DNA from: Streptomyces exfoliatus
Lineage (GTDB): Bacteria; Actinomycetota; Actinomycetes; Streptomycetales; Streptomycetaceae
Direction: 5' to 3'
Length of the DNA stretch: 64,000 bases
Assembly: GCF_000725545.1 (NCBI RefSeq)
Contig: NZ_JNZP01000003.1
Span: 1-64,000 of the forward strand
The notes under the pieces were generated by a model. It saw only the letters and a program-made list of their open reading frames with translations. It searched no databases and was not told where the DNA came from. This document shows positions 8,685-18,685 of this stretch, piece after piece (positions within the stretch are counted from its first letter, which is position 1; the number at the start of each line of letters is the position of its first letter). The translations under genes were made by a program, and so were the position numbers.

Positions 8685-9155
8685 TTACGGGCGGTCGGCG
8701 TGGTCGACGCCGTCCCAGAGGTTGTCGTACCAGGGGCGGTCCGCCGCGCCCTGCTCGCCGCGGGGCCGCTGCTCCGCGTCGGGGTCGTTCACGGTGAAGC
8801 CGGTCTCGCCGGGCATCACGTAGTGCAGGTGCTCGCGGGCGAGGCGGCGGACGTAGGCCGGGTCCTGGAGACGGGCCTTCTCGTCCTTCAGTTCCTCGAC
8901 CCGCCGGGCGGCCTCGGCGGCCCTGCGCTCCTGCTCGGCGATCTCGCCCTGCTGGGAGACGTAGCTCCGCATGGGATAGGCGAGCGCCACGACGAGGGAG
9001 CAGACGACCAGGGCGAGGAAGGCCGCGCGGCCGGTGAGCCGCGAGCGGCGGGCCTGGCGGCGGGTCTGGGAGCGGTAGACACGGGCGGCGGTCTGCTCGC
9101 CGAGCAGCCTGATCCGGGTCGCGGTCGAGAACCGGTCCCGGTCCTTCGCGGCCAT
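8685..9155 (-). CDS. divIC: septum formation initiator, DivIC/FtsB family
   Basis: A 156-residue bitopic membrane protein of the divisome. A basic cytoplasmic N-terminus with arginine clusters is followed by one transmembrane helix (AAFLALVVCSLVVALAYP, about residues 43-60), then an extracytoplasmic coiled coil (QQGEIAEQERRAAEAARRVEEL) and the family motif DPAYVRRLAREHLHYVMPGE. ATG 9155 is preferred over an upstream in-frame start at 9194 because GGGGAGGCG sits just before it. It lies downstream of eno and upstream of DUF501 and ppx, as in other actinobacteria. Confidence 0.88.
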   Translation of the reverse strand: MAAKDRDRFSTATRIRLLGEQTAARVYRSQTRRQARRSRLTGRAAFLALVVCSLVVALAYPMRSYVSQQGEIAEQERRAAEAARRVEELKDEKARLQDPAYVRRLAREHLHYVMPGETGFTVNDPDAEQRPRGEQGAADRPWYDNLWDGVDHADRP

Positions 9156-9264
9156 GTCGTGTCGCCTCCCCTGTTCACGCGTACGTCCCCGCACACGGTA
9201 CGGGACCGAGTACGGGGACGTCCGGAAGCTGCACTACGGAGAGGTGTCAGCTCTCAGCGGTGCC

Positions 9265-10716
<1,452 letters not shown>

Positions 10717-10814
10717 CTACTGGACGGTAACCGTCGGCGGGCACGGCCGGGCGCCCAAACGGACCGACCCGGACAGAGAAGGGCCGCGCAACGGACGGGC
10801 CGTGAACGGCGGAA

Positions 10815-10858
10815 CCCCGGTCCGGCGCGCACGGGGGGAGAGGCGCGCCGGACCGGGG
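10815..10858 (-). terminator. terminator downstream of rpfA
   Basis: CCCCGGTCCGGCGCG (10815-10829) pairs perfectly over 15 bp with its complement at 10844-10858 around a 14-base loop, 62 bp after the rpfA stop. Confidence 0.8.
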
Positions 10859-10920
10859 TGGTCACCGCGGGAGGGTCGTGGAGGTCGCGTGAGCCGCCGG
10901 ACTCACGCGAGCCGCCGGGT

Positions 10921-11634
10921 TCAGCTCAGGTGGAGCTGCTGGCCCGGGTAGATCAGGTCGGCGCTCTCGACGACGTCCTTGTTCAGGTCGTAGAGCTCGG
11001 CCCAGCCACCGTCGACGCCCTGCTTCTGGGCGATGGTGCTGAGGGTGTCGCCGGCCGTGACCTTGTACTCGCCGTCACCCTTCTTGACCTTCTTGCCGGT
11101 CGGGGTGGTGACGGTCTTCTTGGCGGTCTGCTGCGGCGCGGCCTTCTTGGCGGTCTGCTGCGGCGCGGCCTTCTTGGCTGCCTGGCGCTGCTCGCTGCGG
11201 GTGGGGCGCTCGGCCGGCCGCACCGGGGCGGGGCTCTGCTCGGCGGCGCCGCCGCCGTAGGGGGCGTTGGAGAGGCCCACGCCACAGCTCGGCCAGGCAC
11301 CCTTGCCCTGGCCCGCGAGGACCTTCTCGGCGATGGTGATCTGCTGGGACTTCGACGCCTGGTTGGCGGTCGAGGCGTAGGCGGTGCCGCCGTACGCGGC
11401 CCAGGTGGAGGCGGAGAACTGCAGGCCGCCGTAGTAGCCGTTGCCGGTGTTGATGGACCAGTTGCCGCCGGACTCGCACTGGGCGACGCGGTCCCACTCG
11501 GAGGCCGTGGCGGCCGAGGCGGTGCCCGCGGTCATCAGCGGGGCGGCGACGGCGACACCGGTGACGCCGACGAGCGTGGCGACCTGGGTGGCCTTGGAGG
11601 GACGGCGGTGTTTGCCCTTACCGGAAAACAGCAT
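10921..11634 (-). CDS. rpfA: resuscitation-promoting factor, Rpf domain plus LysM
   Basis: A 237-residue secreted muralytic enzyme that cleaves peptidoglycan and promotes spore germination or exit from dormancy. A Tat/Sec-like signal peptide ends near residue 41 (TAGTASA), followed by the Rpf transglycosylase-like domain (ASEWDRVAQCESGGNW, catalytic Glu at residue 54), a Lys/Ala/Gln linker with two KKAAPQQTA repeats, and a C-terminal LysM domain (YKVTAGDTLSTIAQKQG ... LIYPGQQLHLS) for wall binding. ATG 11634 is chosen because AGGAG lies 9 bases upstream; an in-frame GTG at 11649 overlaps that site. The long leader contains a c-di-AMP riboswitch, as known for Streptomyces rpfA. Confidence 0.93.
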   Translation of the reverse strand: MLFSGKGKHRRPSKATQVATLVGVTGVAVAAPLMTAGTASAATASEWDRVAQCESGGNWSINTGNGYYGGLQFSASTWAAYGGTAYASTANQASKSQQITIAEKVLAGQGKGAWPSCGVGLSNAPYGGGAAEQSPAPVRPAERPTRSEQRQAAKKAAPQQTAKKAAPQQTAKKTVTTPTGKKVKKGDGEYKVTAGDTLSTIAQKQGVDGGWAELYDLNKDVVESADLIYPGQQLHLS

Positions 11635-11699
11635 GGAAATTCTCCTCACCGACGCCTGTGAGGTGAGCTGTCGGGTTCGGGCCGGAAAGTTGCCCGGCC

Positions 11700-11860
11700 G
11701 CGTGTCCTAGCACGCGGCTTCACCCCAAGCCGATCATCGGCCGTCTTTCTCAACGGCCGGGACCGGCACTTACCTTGGGTCCCCCACTCCTGCCTTCGGC
11801 GCTTGCGCGACGACTGTTCCCATCGGCCGACGGCAGGATTCGGCGTTTCGGTCGACGGGG
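11700..11860 (-). promoter_or_regulatory. ydaO/yuaA c-di-AMP riboswitch in the rpfA leader
   Basis: On the minus strand the leader has the hallmark blocks of the ydaO class in order: CGCCGAATCCTGCCG (about 11845-11831), GGAGTGGGGGACCC (about 11790-11777) and GGGGTGAAGCCG (11726-11715), with variable stems between. In Streptomyces this class senses cyclic di-AMP and lowers rpfA expression when ligand is bound. A compact GC stem-loop, GCCGCGTGCTAGGACACGCGGC, follows (about 11718-11697) and could be the regulated hairpin. Boundaries are approximate. Confidence 0.88.
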
Positions 11861-11882
11861 CCCGCGGTGGCGAGCGGTTAAG

Positions 11883-11912
11883 ACCGTAGACACAGACCCA
11901 CCGGAAGTTCAA
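11883..11912 (-). promoter_or_regulatory. probable rpfA promoter
   Basis: TTGAAC (11912-11907) and TACGGT (11888-11883) on the minus strand are separated by 18 bp. Transcription would start near 11877, just upstream of the riboswitch, giving a leader of about 240 bases. The remaining gap up to the rpfC stop at 12070 shows no gene. Confidence 0.55.
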
Positions 11913-12069
11913 AGAGGCGTATTGCGGAAATATCGCCCCTACTTGCCCTCCGATGGGGGGCGTTTACGCAGGTGAGAGGTGACGGGGGCGGAGGTCACGG
12001 GCAGGACACGCCAGTTGGGACGAAGAGACCCATGTCTCACTTGCCCAGAACCGGACATACGCCCCCGAA

Positions 12070-13158
12070 TCACTCGGCCTCGGTGGCCGAACCGTCCGTC
12101 AGGTCGAGGCTCTGACCAGGGAGGATGAGGTCCGGATCGAGGCCCACCGTCTGGCGGTTGGCGTCGTAGAGGGCGGTCCAGCCTCCGGCGAGTTCGTTCT
12201 GGCGCGCGATGTCGGACAGGCTGTCGCCGGGCCGGACGGTGTACGCGTCCGAAGTGCCCCGAGTGTCCGTTGAGCCCGAATCCTTCGCGTCGTCAACCGG
12301 GGTCGCGGTGACGGGCTTTTCGGTCAGCTCGCTACCAGATGAGGCGCGCCGACCCGTTTCAGCCGAAGTGTCCGACTTGGCGCCTTCCTCCGGCGCCGCG
12401 TCACCCCGGTGCTTCCCGGTTCCCGGCGTGGCCGACGACACGTCATCCGTCGGCGCGCCGGGCGTAACCGGCGTACCGGGCTTAACGGATGAATCGGGCG
12501 CGACGGGAGTGGTCGGCGCGCTCGGGTCGACCGGCGCGGACGGGCTCACCGGCGTGGTCGGCGCGACCGGCGCGGTGGAGCCGGGCGCGGTCGGCGTGAC
12601 GGGCGCGGAAGGCGTGACGGGGGCGGAAGGCGCGACAGTCTCCGCGCCCTTCTTCGCGGCGTCCCCGGCGGCGACGGAGCCGGTGGAGCCCGCCGGCAGT
12701 CCCGAGGTCCGGTTCGACTCGGCGACCGGCCCCGTGGGCACCTTCGGGACGGCGGTCGGGCCGGGGTCCACGCCGGTGGACCGACCGTCGTTCGTCAGGC
12801 CGGCGATCGGCGCGCAGGTGGCCCACTCGGTACTGCCCTGGGCGAGCGCCTTCTCGGCCACCGCGATCTGCTGGGCGCGGCTGGCCAGGTCGGGGCTGGG
12901 CGCGTAGACGAGGCCGCCGTGTCGCTCCCAGCTGTCCTGGGTGAACTGGAGCCCGCCGTACATGCCGTTGCCGAAGTTGGCGCTCCACTGGCCGCCGGAC
13001 TCGCACTCGGCGACCCGGTCCCAGGTGGCCGCGTCGGCGGCGGAGGCGGACCCGGTGGCGAGCAGCGGCAGCGCCATGGCGGATCCGGTCACGCCCGCGG
13101 CGACGACGAGGGCGGGGGCCTGACGGGGGCGACGGTGTCGTCCGTTCCCGGAACGCAT
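12070..13158 (-). CDS. rpfC: resuscitation-promoting factor with long Pro/Thr/Ser-rich linker and LysM
   Basis: A 362-residue secreted Rpf-family cell-wall hydrolase. The basic N-terminus [12 protein letters not shown] and a signal peptide ending near SASA (residue 40) precede the Rpf domain [16 protein letters not shown] with catalytic Glu at 53. A roughly 170-residue low-complexity linker follows, rich in repeated '[11 protein letters not shown]'-like units, and then a C-terminal LysM ([16 protein letters not shown] ... ILPGQSLDL). ATG 13158 fits the paralogue at 10921-11634, but the sequence before it (CCCCTCCT) is not a Shine-Dalgarno, so translation may be weak or the leader unusual. The symbol is by analogy with S. 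coelicolor. The linker length is probably variable between strains. Confidence 0.85.
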   Translation of the reverse strand: MRSGNGRHRRPRQAPALVVAAGVTGSAMALPLLATGSASAADAATWDRVAECESGGQWSANFGNGMYGGLQFTQDSWERHGGLVYAPSPDLASRAQQIAVAEKALAQGSTEWATCAPIAGLTNDGRSTGVDPGPTAVPKVPTGPVAESNRTSGLPAGSTGSVAAGDAAKKGAETVAPSAPVTPSAPVTPTAPGSTAPVAPTTPVSPSAPVDPSAPTTPVAPDSSVKPGTPVTPGAPTDDVSSATPGTGKHRGDAAPEEGAKSDTSAETGRRASSGSELTEKPVTATPVDDAKDSGSTDTRGTSDAYTVRPGDSLSDIARQNELAGGWTALYDANRQTVGLDPDLILPGQSLDLTDGSATEAE

Positions 13159-13195
13159 AGGAGGGGCCTTTCGCGTGACGGCTGAGACAGCGGCG

Positions 13196-13225
13196 AACGT
13201 AGCGGTATTCGAACGCTCGTCACAA
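13196..13225 (-). promoter_or_regulatory. possible rpfC promoter
   Basis: Minus-strand TTGTGA (13225-13220) and TACGTT (13201-13196) with an 18-bp spacer, in the 94-bp gap between the P450 stop and the rpfC start. A sequence match only. Confidence 0.35.
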
Positions 13226-13252
13226 GTCGATGGCCTCACGATCACGCGAAGA

Positions 13253-14548
13253 TCACATTTCTGACACGCTGTCAGGCTTCTGGACTCGTACGGAAGGGGA
13301 GAACTCCACCGGAAGCGTCCGCAATCCGCGCATGATGAGCCCTCCGCGCCACCGCAGTTCACCCGGCTCGGCAGCGAGCCGCAGGTCCGGCAGGCGGGTC
13401 AGCAGGGTGGCGAGCGCGGTCTGTCCCTCGAGCCGGGCGAGCGGTGCGCCGAGGCAGTAGTGGATGCCGTGTCCGTACCCGAGGTGCTGGTTGTCGCGCC
13501 GGGCGAGGTCGAGCGTGTCCGGCCCGTCGAACCGCTCGGGATCCCGGTCGGCGGCGGCGAGCACCACGAGCACCGGGTCGCCCGCCGGGATCTCCTGCCC
13601 CCCGATGGTCAGCGACTCCGTCGCGTACCGCCAGGTGGCCATCTCCACGGGCCCGTCGTACCGCAGCAGTTCCTCCACGCCCGTCTCCAGGAGGCCGGTC
13701 TCCCCCGCCGCGATCGAGGCCTGGAGCCGTTCGCGCTGCTCGGGGTGGCGCAGCAGCTGGTACACGCCGTTGCCGATGAGGTTCACGGTGGTCTCGAACC
13801 CGGCGAACAGGAGGATGAAGGCCATCGCGGCGGCCTCGTTCTCGGTGAGGTGCTCGCCGTGGTCGGACGCCTTGATGAGCCCGGAGATCAGGTCGTCGCC
13901 CGGATCGAGCCGCTTCCTGTGGATCAGCTCGGCGAGATAGCCGCGCATCTTCTTCACCGACCGCGCGACACCGCCCCGGGGTCCGCCGCCGTGCCGGATC
14001 ATCATCCCGGCCCAGTCCCGGAAGTCGTCCTGGTCCTCCTCGGGCACGCCGAGCAGGTCGCAGATGGCGTAGATGGGCAGCGGGAAGGCGAACTCGTGGA
14101 TGAGGTCGGCGCTCCCCTTCTCGACGAAGGAGTCGATGAGCCGGTCGGTCAGCTCCTGCACCCGTGGGGTGAACTCGGCGACCCGGCGCGGGGTGAACGC
14201 CTTCGACACCAGGCGCCGCAGCCGGGTGTGGTCGGGCGGGTCGATGTTGAGCAGATGGGTCATCAGCTCGGCCTTGCGCTCGCCCGGAATGCCCGTCTTC
14301 CCCTTCGCGTGCGGGGACTCCGCGTGGTGCGCCGGGTTCTTCGAGAGCCGTTGGTCCGCGAGGGCCTGCCGGGCGTCCGCGTACCGGGTCACGAGCCAGG
14401 CCTCCACGCCGCTCGGCAGTGTCGTCCGGTGCACGGGCGCGTGCTCGCGCAGCCAGGCGTAGGCGGGGTACGGGTCGCTCGCGAACTCCCAGGTGAAGAG
14501 GGAGGGAGCGGGCTCGGAGGAGGGGCGGGGGGCGGGGGTGGTGCTCAC
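13253..14548 (-). CDS. cytochrome P450
   Basis: A 431-residue soluble haem-thiolate monooxygenase of the bacterial CYP105/107-like size class. The I-helix oxygen-activation motif AGFET is at 249-253, the K-helix ExxR at 293-296, and the haem-binding loop LGYGHGIHYCLGAPLARLE places the axial cysteine at 365. The GTG start at 14548 lies after a purine-rich GGGGGG stretch. It is divergent from, and 86 bp away from, a globin-reductase flavoprotein gene; no ferredoxin gene is adjacent. The substrate cannot be inferred and there is no biosynthetic cluster around it. Confidence 0.92.
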   Translation of the reverse strand: MSTTPAPRPSSEPAPSLFTWEFASDPYPAYAWLREHAPVHRTTLPSGVEAWLVTRYADARQALADQRLSKNPAHHAESPHAKGKTGIPGERKAELMTHLLNIDPPDHTRLRRLVSKAFTPRRVAEFTPRVQELTDRLIDSFVEKGSADLIHEFAFPLPIYAICDLLGVPEEDQDDFRDWAGMMIRHGGGPRGGVARSVKKMRGYLAELIHRKRLDPGDDLISGLIKASDHGEHLTENEAAAMAFILLFAGFETTVNLIGNGVYQLLRHPEQRERLQASIAAGETGLLETGVEELLRYDGPVEMATWRYATESLTIGGQEIPAGDPVLVVLAAADRDPERFDGPDTLDLARRDNQHLGYGHGIHYCLGAPLARLEGQTALATLLTRLPDLRLAAEPGELRWRGGLIMRGLRTLPVEFSPSVRVQKPDSVSEM

Positions 14549-14634
14549 CCCCCGACGGTACAGGGCGGTCCGGAAGGTGAGGTGTGTGGAGATCCTGTGA
14601 TCAAGAAGCGGGGTCGTGCCTTAGATTCTTGTCG

Positions 14635-15846
14635 GTGGATCCTCAGATGCTCAGAAGCACGTTCGCGGTCGTCGAGAGACGGGCCGAACACGCCGTCGCC
14701 TTCTTCTATGCGCATCTTTTCTGGAACAACCCCGCCGTGCGCGAGCTGTTCCCCGAGGACATGCTTCCCCAGCGGGACCGCCTCTTCGCCGCGCTGACAC
14801 ACGTGGTGACCCACCTGGAGTCCCCCGGGCTCGCCGCGTACCTGGGGCAGCTGGGCCGCGACCACCGCAAGTTCCTCGCCTCCCCCGCGCTCTACTCCGC
14901 CGTCGGGTCGAGCCTGCTCGCCGCCTTCGCGCACGCCGCGGGATCCGCCTGGACCCAGGAGGCCGAGAAGGCCTGGACCGAGGCGTACGGGCACGTCGCC
15001 GATCTGATGCTGGCGGGCGCCGCCGAGGCGGCCGGGGCCGGGGAGCCGGCCTGGTGGGACGCGGACGTCGTGCGGCACGAGCGGTTCGGCGCGGACCTGG
15101 CCGTCCTCACCCTGCGGCCCCGACAGCCCCTGCCGTACCTCCCCGGCCAGTACGTCAGCGTCAGTTCGCTGCGCGTGCCGCGCGTCTGGCGCACCTACTC
15201 CCTCGCGGACGCGCCGCGCCCCGACGGCACGGTGGAGCTGCATGTGAGCCGGATCCCGGGCGGCGCGATGAGCACGGCGCTGGTCGAGGAGACGGCTCCC
15301 GGCGAGACCCTGCGGCTGAGCGCGCCCGGCGGCGCCCTCACCGCGCGGACGGAGCCGGGCGGCCTCCGTACCTATATATGCGCGGGCACGGGCTGGGCCC
15401 CGGTGCGGGCGCTGCTCACGCGGGCGGCGGAGGCCGAGCCGGATCTGAAGGGCCGGCTGTTCGTCGTGGCGCGCGCGAAGGAGTACCTGTACGGGCGGCA
15501 GGACGCGGAGCGGCTGAAGGAGCTGCTGCCCGGTCTCAGCGTCACCTACATCACGTCCGCGCCCGGGCACCGCAAGGACCAGGCGACGGAGCGGCTTCTG
15601 CAGTCGCTGCGGGCCTGCGTCCACTGGGCCGCGCACGACGTCTACCTCGCGGGTCCTCCGGCCTTCCTGACGGAGGTCACGGAGGCGCTCGTGGACCTCG
15701 GCACGGACCCGGCGCGGATCCACCACGACACGCTGCCGCCCGTGGGCCGCTTCACGGTCCGCCCGAACTCCGCGGCCGAACGCCTCCTGGGCCCGCCCGC
15801 CCCGCTCTGGCACAACCCGTCCGCCCGCGTCCCGCGCGAGGACTGA
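14635..15846 (+). CDS. flavohaemoglobin-like globin/FAD/NAD(P) reductase fusion
   Basis: A 403-residue protein with an N-terminal globin domain (about 1-130) and a C-terminal ferredoxin-reductase module (about 140-395), the layout of Hmp-type nitric oxide dioxygenases. Tyr25 fits the B10 position and His77 the proximal haem ligand. RTYS at 186-189 is the FAD motif and CAGTGWAPVRALL at about 249-261 the NAD(P) pocket. GTG 14635 is chosen; an ATG four codons later is possible. TAGATT at 14622-14627 lies 7 bases before the GTG, so the mRNA may be leaderless. Likely NO detoxification or, given the neighbouring P450, possibly electron supply; the latter is speculative. Confidence 0.85.
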   Translation: MDPQMLRSTFAVVERRAEHAVAFFYAHLFWNNPAVRELFPEDMLPQRDRLFAALTHVVTHLESPGLAAYLGQLGRDHRKFLASPALYSAVGSSLLAAFAHAAGSAWTQEAEKAWTEAYGHVADLMLAGAAEAAGAGEPAWWDADVVRHERFGADLAVLTLRPRQPLPYLPGQYVSVSSLRVPRVWRTYSLADAPRPDGTVELHVSRIPGGAMSTALVEETAPGETLRLSAPGGALTARTEPGGLRTYICAGTGWAPVRALLTRAAEAEPDLKGRLFVVARAKEYLYGRQDAERLKELLPGLSVTYITSAPGHRKDQATERLLQSLRACVHWAAHDVYLAGPPAFLTEVTEALVDLGTDPARIHHDTLPPVGRFTVRPNSAAERLLGPPAPLWHNPSARVPRED

Positions 15847-15850
15847 TCCC

Positions 15851-16819
15851 TCAGGCGGACGTCACGCCCTCCGCCGCGCGGATCGCGTCCCGGTAGGTGC
15901 GGGCCGCCGCGCGCAGGGCCGCCTCCGGGTCGACGCCGGCCGCCTCCGCCCGTGCGGCGAGGCCGAGCAGTTCGTACCCGATGCCCTCGCCCTCCGGCAG
16001 CGGCACGTCGAGGCCGGCCGTCCGCACCCGGCCCGCGAGCTTCGCGGCGAGCGCGAGCCCCGGCTGTCCGAGCGGCACGCCGTCGGTCACGGACTCCCGC
16101 TGCTTCTCGACGGCCTTCGTCCGCAGCCAGTGGGCCTTGACCTCCTCCGGCGTCTCGGCGGTCGCGTCGCCGAAGACGTGGGGGTGCCGGTGGATCAGCT
16201 TCTCGACGATCGTCCCGGCGACGTCGTCCACGGAGAACGGCTCCTCCGGGTCCTCCTCGGCGATCCGGGCGTGGAAGACGACCTGGAGCAGGACGTCCCC
16301 GAGCTCCTCGCGGAGCTCCTCCCGGTCGCCGTCCTCGATCGCCTCGACGAGCTCGTACGCCTCCTCGATGCCGTACTTGGCGAGTCCCTTGTGCGTCTGC
16401 CGCGAGGACCAGGGGCACTCGCGCCGGATGCGGTCCATGATCTGCACGAGGTCGAGGAGCCGGGCGCCGGGCAGGTCGTACGAGCCGGGCAGCAGCTCCA
16501 GGTCGGGCATGGAGAAGCGGCCGGAGCCGGCGAGCCGGGCGAGGCCGTCGGTCAGGGCGCGGTCGCCCTCGCCGGAGGGCAGCAGCAGGACGGTCCGGCC
16601 TCCGGCGCAGGCCTCGACGAGTTCCTCCGCGGTGGGCCTGAGGTGCTCGACGGCGATCCCGGCCTCCCGCAGGTACGGCAGCTGGGGGTGGTGCTCGTCG
16701 GGGCAGAGCACCCGGTCCGCGGCGCCCAGCGCCTGCCAGGCGGGCCAGGACAGGAGTCCGGGTGCCACGCGGTGGCTGGCGGTCAGCAGGACGATGCGGC
16801 CGGGGCTCTCAGATGTCAC
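15851..16819 (-). CDS. mazG: nucleoside triphosphate pyrophosphohydrolase MazG
   Basis: A 322-residue enzyme that hydrolyses (d)NTPs to NMP plus pyrophosphate, cleaning aberrant nucleotides. The all-alpha MazG core has the Mg-binding residues in YGIEEAYELVEAI (E152, E153, E156) and EELGDVLLQVVFHARI (E171/E172, D175), followed by RHPHVFGD and HWLRTKAVEKQR. The N-terminal ~120 residues resemble the degenerate tetrapyrrole-methylase-like extension typical of actinobacterial MazG. Its end is 4 bp from the convergent flavohaemoprotein stop. Confidence 0.93.
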   Translation of the reverse strand: MTSESPGRIVLLTASHRVAPGLLSWPAWQALGAADRVLCPDEHHPQLPYLREAGIAVEHLRPTAEELVEACAGGRTVLLLPSGEGDRALTDGLARLAGSGRFSMPDLELLPGSYDLPGARLLDLVQIMDRIRRECPWSSRQTHKGLAKYGIEEAYELVEAIEDGDREELREELGDVLLQVVFHARIAEEDPEEPFSVDDVAGTIVEKLIHRHPHVFGDATAETPEEVKAHWLRTKAVEKQRESVTDGVPLGQPGLALAAKLAGRVRTAGLDVPLPEGEGIGYELLGLAARAEAAGVDPEAALRAAARTYRDAIRAAEGVTSA

Positions 16820-16838
16820 CCCTCGAAACTACCTCGCC

Positions 16839-17483
16839 TCAGGCACCGGCCGGGACGGCGGCCGGGTCCTGGCCGATCTGGCGGAGCCAGGGCGCGGTGG
16901 TGGCGGAGAGCCGGACCTGGGCGTCGTCCCAGGCGCCGTAGCGCGGGTTCACGTCGATGGCGAGGGCCTTGGAGGCGGCGGAGAAGACGTCCGTCATCTT
17001 CTGCTGGCCCTCGGGGGTGTCCGTGACGCCGAGCTTGGCGGCGATCTTGTTCATGAGGACGTTGCGGCGGACGACGTCGTCGATCTGCCCCGGGGCCACG
17101 CCCTGCTCCTGGAGGAGGACGGTGGCGAGCCGCTCCTCGCCGCCGCTCTCGCGGACGAAGGCGGTCCTGGTCTGCTGGAGTTCCGCGCGGGTGGCGGTGA
17201 CGCCGTTGTCCGCGGCGACCTTGTCGACGACCCGGTCGAAGATCATGACGTTGAGCTTGCGCCGGGACAGGTCGCCGGTGGCCCGGACGAGCTGGGCGGC
17301 CTGCGGGGAGCGTTCCTGGGCGGTCCGTACGTCCTTCACCTGGGCCTGGAGGCTGGAGACGTCGATCCGTTCGCCGCCGACGACGGCTGCCGCTCCTGGG
17401 TGGGCGTCACTGCCGCAGGCGGTGAGCAGCGAGGCCGCGGCGAGGAGCGCGGCGGAGACGGTGAGCGCAGTGCGGCGGTGCAA
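16839..17483 (-). CDS. lipoprotein with SurA N-terminal-like chaperone domain
   Basis: A 214-residue exported lipoprotein. The signal peptide ends in the lipobox LLTAC (Cys at about 22). The mature part (VVGGERIDVSSLQAQV ... RKLNVMIFDRVVDKVAADNGV) resembles the SurA/PpiC N-terminal helical chaperone fold, without a visible parvulin domain. The start is TTG 17483 with a strong GGAGG 6 bases upstream and no better ATG/GTG. It lies immediately upstream of mazG (19 bp) and probably shares a transcript with it. Likely aids folding of exported proteins; clients unknown. Confidence 0.8.
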   Translation of the reverse strand: MHRRTALTVSAALLAAASLLTACGSDAHPGAAAVVGGERIDVSSLQAQVKDVRTAQERSPQAAQLVRATGDLSRRKLNVMIFDRVVDKVAADNGVTATRAELQQTRTAFVRESGGEERLATVLLQEQGVAPGQIDDVVRRNVLMNKIAAKLGVTDTPEGQQKMTDVFSAASKALAIDVNPRYGAWDDAQVRLSATTAPWLRQIGQDPAAVPAGA

Positions 17484-17563
17484 AGGAGCCTCCCGGGCTG
17501 GTCGTGCGTCAGTTGAACGACCTTGCGGTGATCGATGTTAGGGAGTCGCCGGGGCCGGAGCCA

Positions 17564-18568
17564 CTACTTCGGTGCGACTGTTTCCCACAACGACTCACCG
17601 GCACGCCGGGTGTCGGCCCGCATCACACCCGTCTCGGGTCCCTCGTGTGTCTCCTGCACCAGGTAGTGGGGGCGTCGCTTGACCTCGTAGTAGATGCGGC
17701 CGACGTACTCGCCGATGAGTCCGACCATGACCATCTGGACGCCCGCGAGGGCGGTGACGGCGACGAGCAGGGTGACGTATCCGGGCGTGTCGACGCCGTT
17801 GACCAGGGCGTCGCCGACGATCCAGGCCGCGTAGCCGAGGGCGAGGAGGACCAGGAGGAACCCCAGGTGGACGGCGGCCCTGAGGGGCTTGTTGTTGAAG
17901 GAGAGGAGCCCGTCGAGGCCGTAGTTGAGGAGCTTGCCGAAGGTCCACTTGGAGCGGCCCTGCTCGCGGACGGCGTTCTCGTAGGAGAACGTCGTGGTGC
18001 GGAAGCCGACCCAGGAGAAGAGGCCCTTGGAGAAGCGGTTGTACTCGCCGAGCCCGAGGACCGCGTCGACGGTACGGCGGGAGAGCAGCCGGAAGTCGCC
18101 GACGCCGTCGACGAGCTCGACGTCCACGAGCCGGTTGATCGCCCGGTAGTAGAGGCGCGCGGTCAGGGTGCGGGTGACGCGGTCGCCCTCGCGGGTGCGG
18201 CGGGCGACGACCTGGTCGTAGCCCTCGGCGTGCAGGGCGACCATGCGGTGCACCAGCTCGGGCGGGTGCTGGAGGTCGGCGTCCATGATCACGACCGCGT
18301 CGCCCGCGGCGTCGCGGAGCCCGGCCAGCATCGCCGCCTCCTTGCCGAAGTTGCGGCTGAAGGAGACGTAACGGACGTGGCGCGGGTCGCGCGCGGCGAG
18401 CTCCTGGAGGAGCGGGAGGGTCCCGTCCCGGCTTCCGTCGTCCACGTAGACGATCTCGTACGCACCGTCGAGCTTGGCGAGTTCGAGGCTCACGTGGTCA
18501 TGGAAGCGGGCGAGGACGTCCTCCTCGTTGAAGCACGGGACGACGATCGAGAGAAGCACACGGACCAC
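17564..18568 (-). CDS. GtrB/DPM1-like polyprenyl-phosphate glycosyltransferase
   Basis: A 334-residue GT2 family membrane glycosyltransferase that probably transfers a sugar from a nucleotide donor to polyprenyl phosphate on the cytoplasmic face. SIVVPCFNEED opens the GT-A fold; YVDDGSRDGT and the metal-binding VIMDADLQHPPEL follow, then the conserved RQQR-like segment VREQGRSKWTFGKL. Two C-terminal transmembrane helices are present, as in GtrB/CsbB/YfdH. GTG 18568 is chosen from three close GTGs; 18559 is equally possible. It is divergent from the YfhO-type gene by 117 bp, consistent with both acting in extracellular glycosylation. Confidence 0.88.
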   Translation of the reverse strand: MVRVLLSIVVPCFNEEDVLARFHDHVSLELAKLDGAYEIVYVDDGSRDGTLPLLQELAARDPRHVRYVSFSRNFGKEAAMLAGLRDAAGDAVVIMDADLQHPPELVHRMVALHAEGYDQVVARRTREGDRVTRTLTARLYYRAINRLVDVELVDGVGDFRLLSRRTVDAVLGLGEYNRFSKGLFSWVGFRTTTFSYENAVREQGRSKWTFGKLLNYGLDGLLSFNNKPLRAAVHLGFLLVLLALGYAAWIVGDALVNGVDTPGYVTLLVAVTALAGVQMVMVGLIGEYVGRIYYEVKRRPHYLVQETHEGPETGVMRADTRRAGESLWETVAPK

Positions 18569-18685
18569 GACAACGGAGTGCGGTGACCCGGCCGGTCCGC
18601 GTGGATGGCCTTCAGACGACCATTGAATGAACTGGGTTTCGGGGCCCGGGATTTCCCGGCCGGGCGCTGGCATATTCGAGCCGTC

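Noticed and set aside
12440..12680. CRISPR or minisatellite array in the rpfC linker
   Set aside because: The repeats are irregular coding repeats for Pro/Thr/Ser-Val units, in frame, with no spacers.
13253..14548. P450 as part of a secondary-metabolite cluster
   Set aside because: Neighbours are rpf, flavohaemoprotein and mazG; no PKS, NRPS, terpene or tailoring genes are present.
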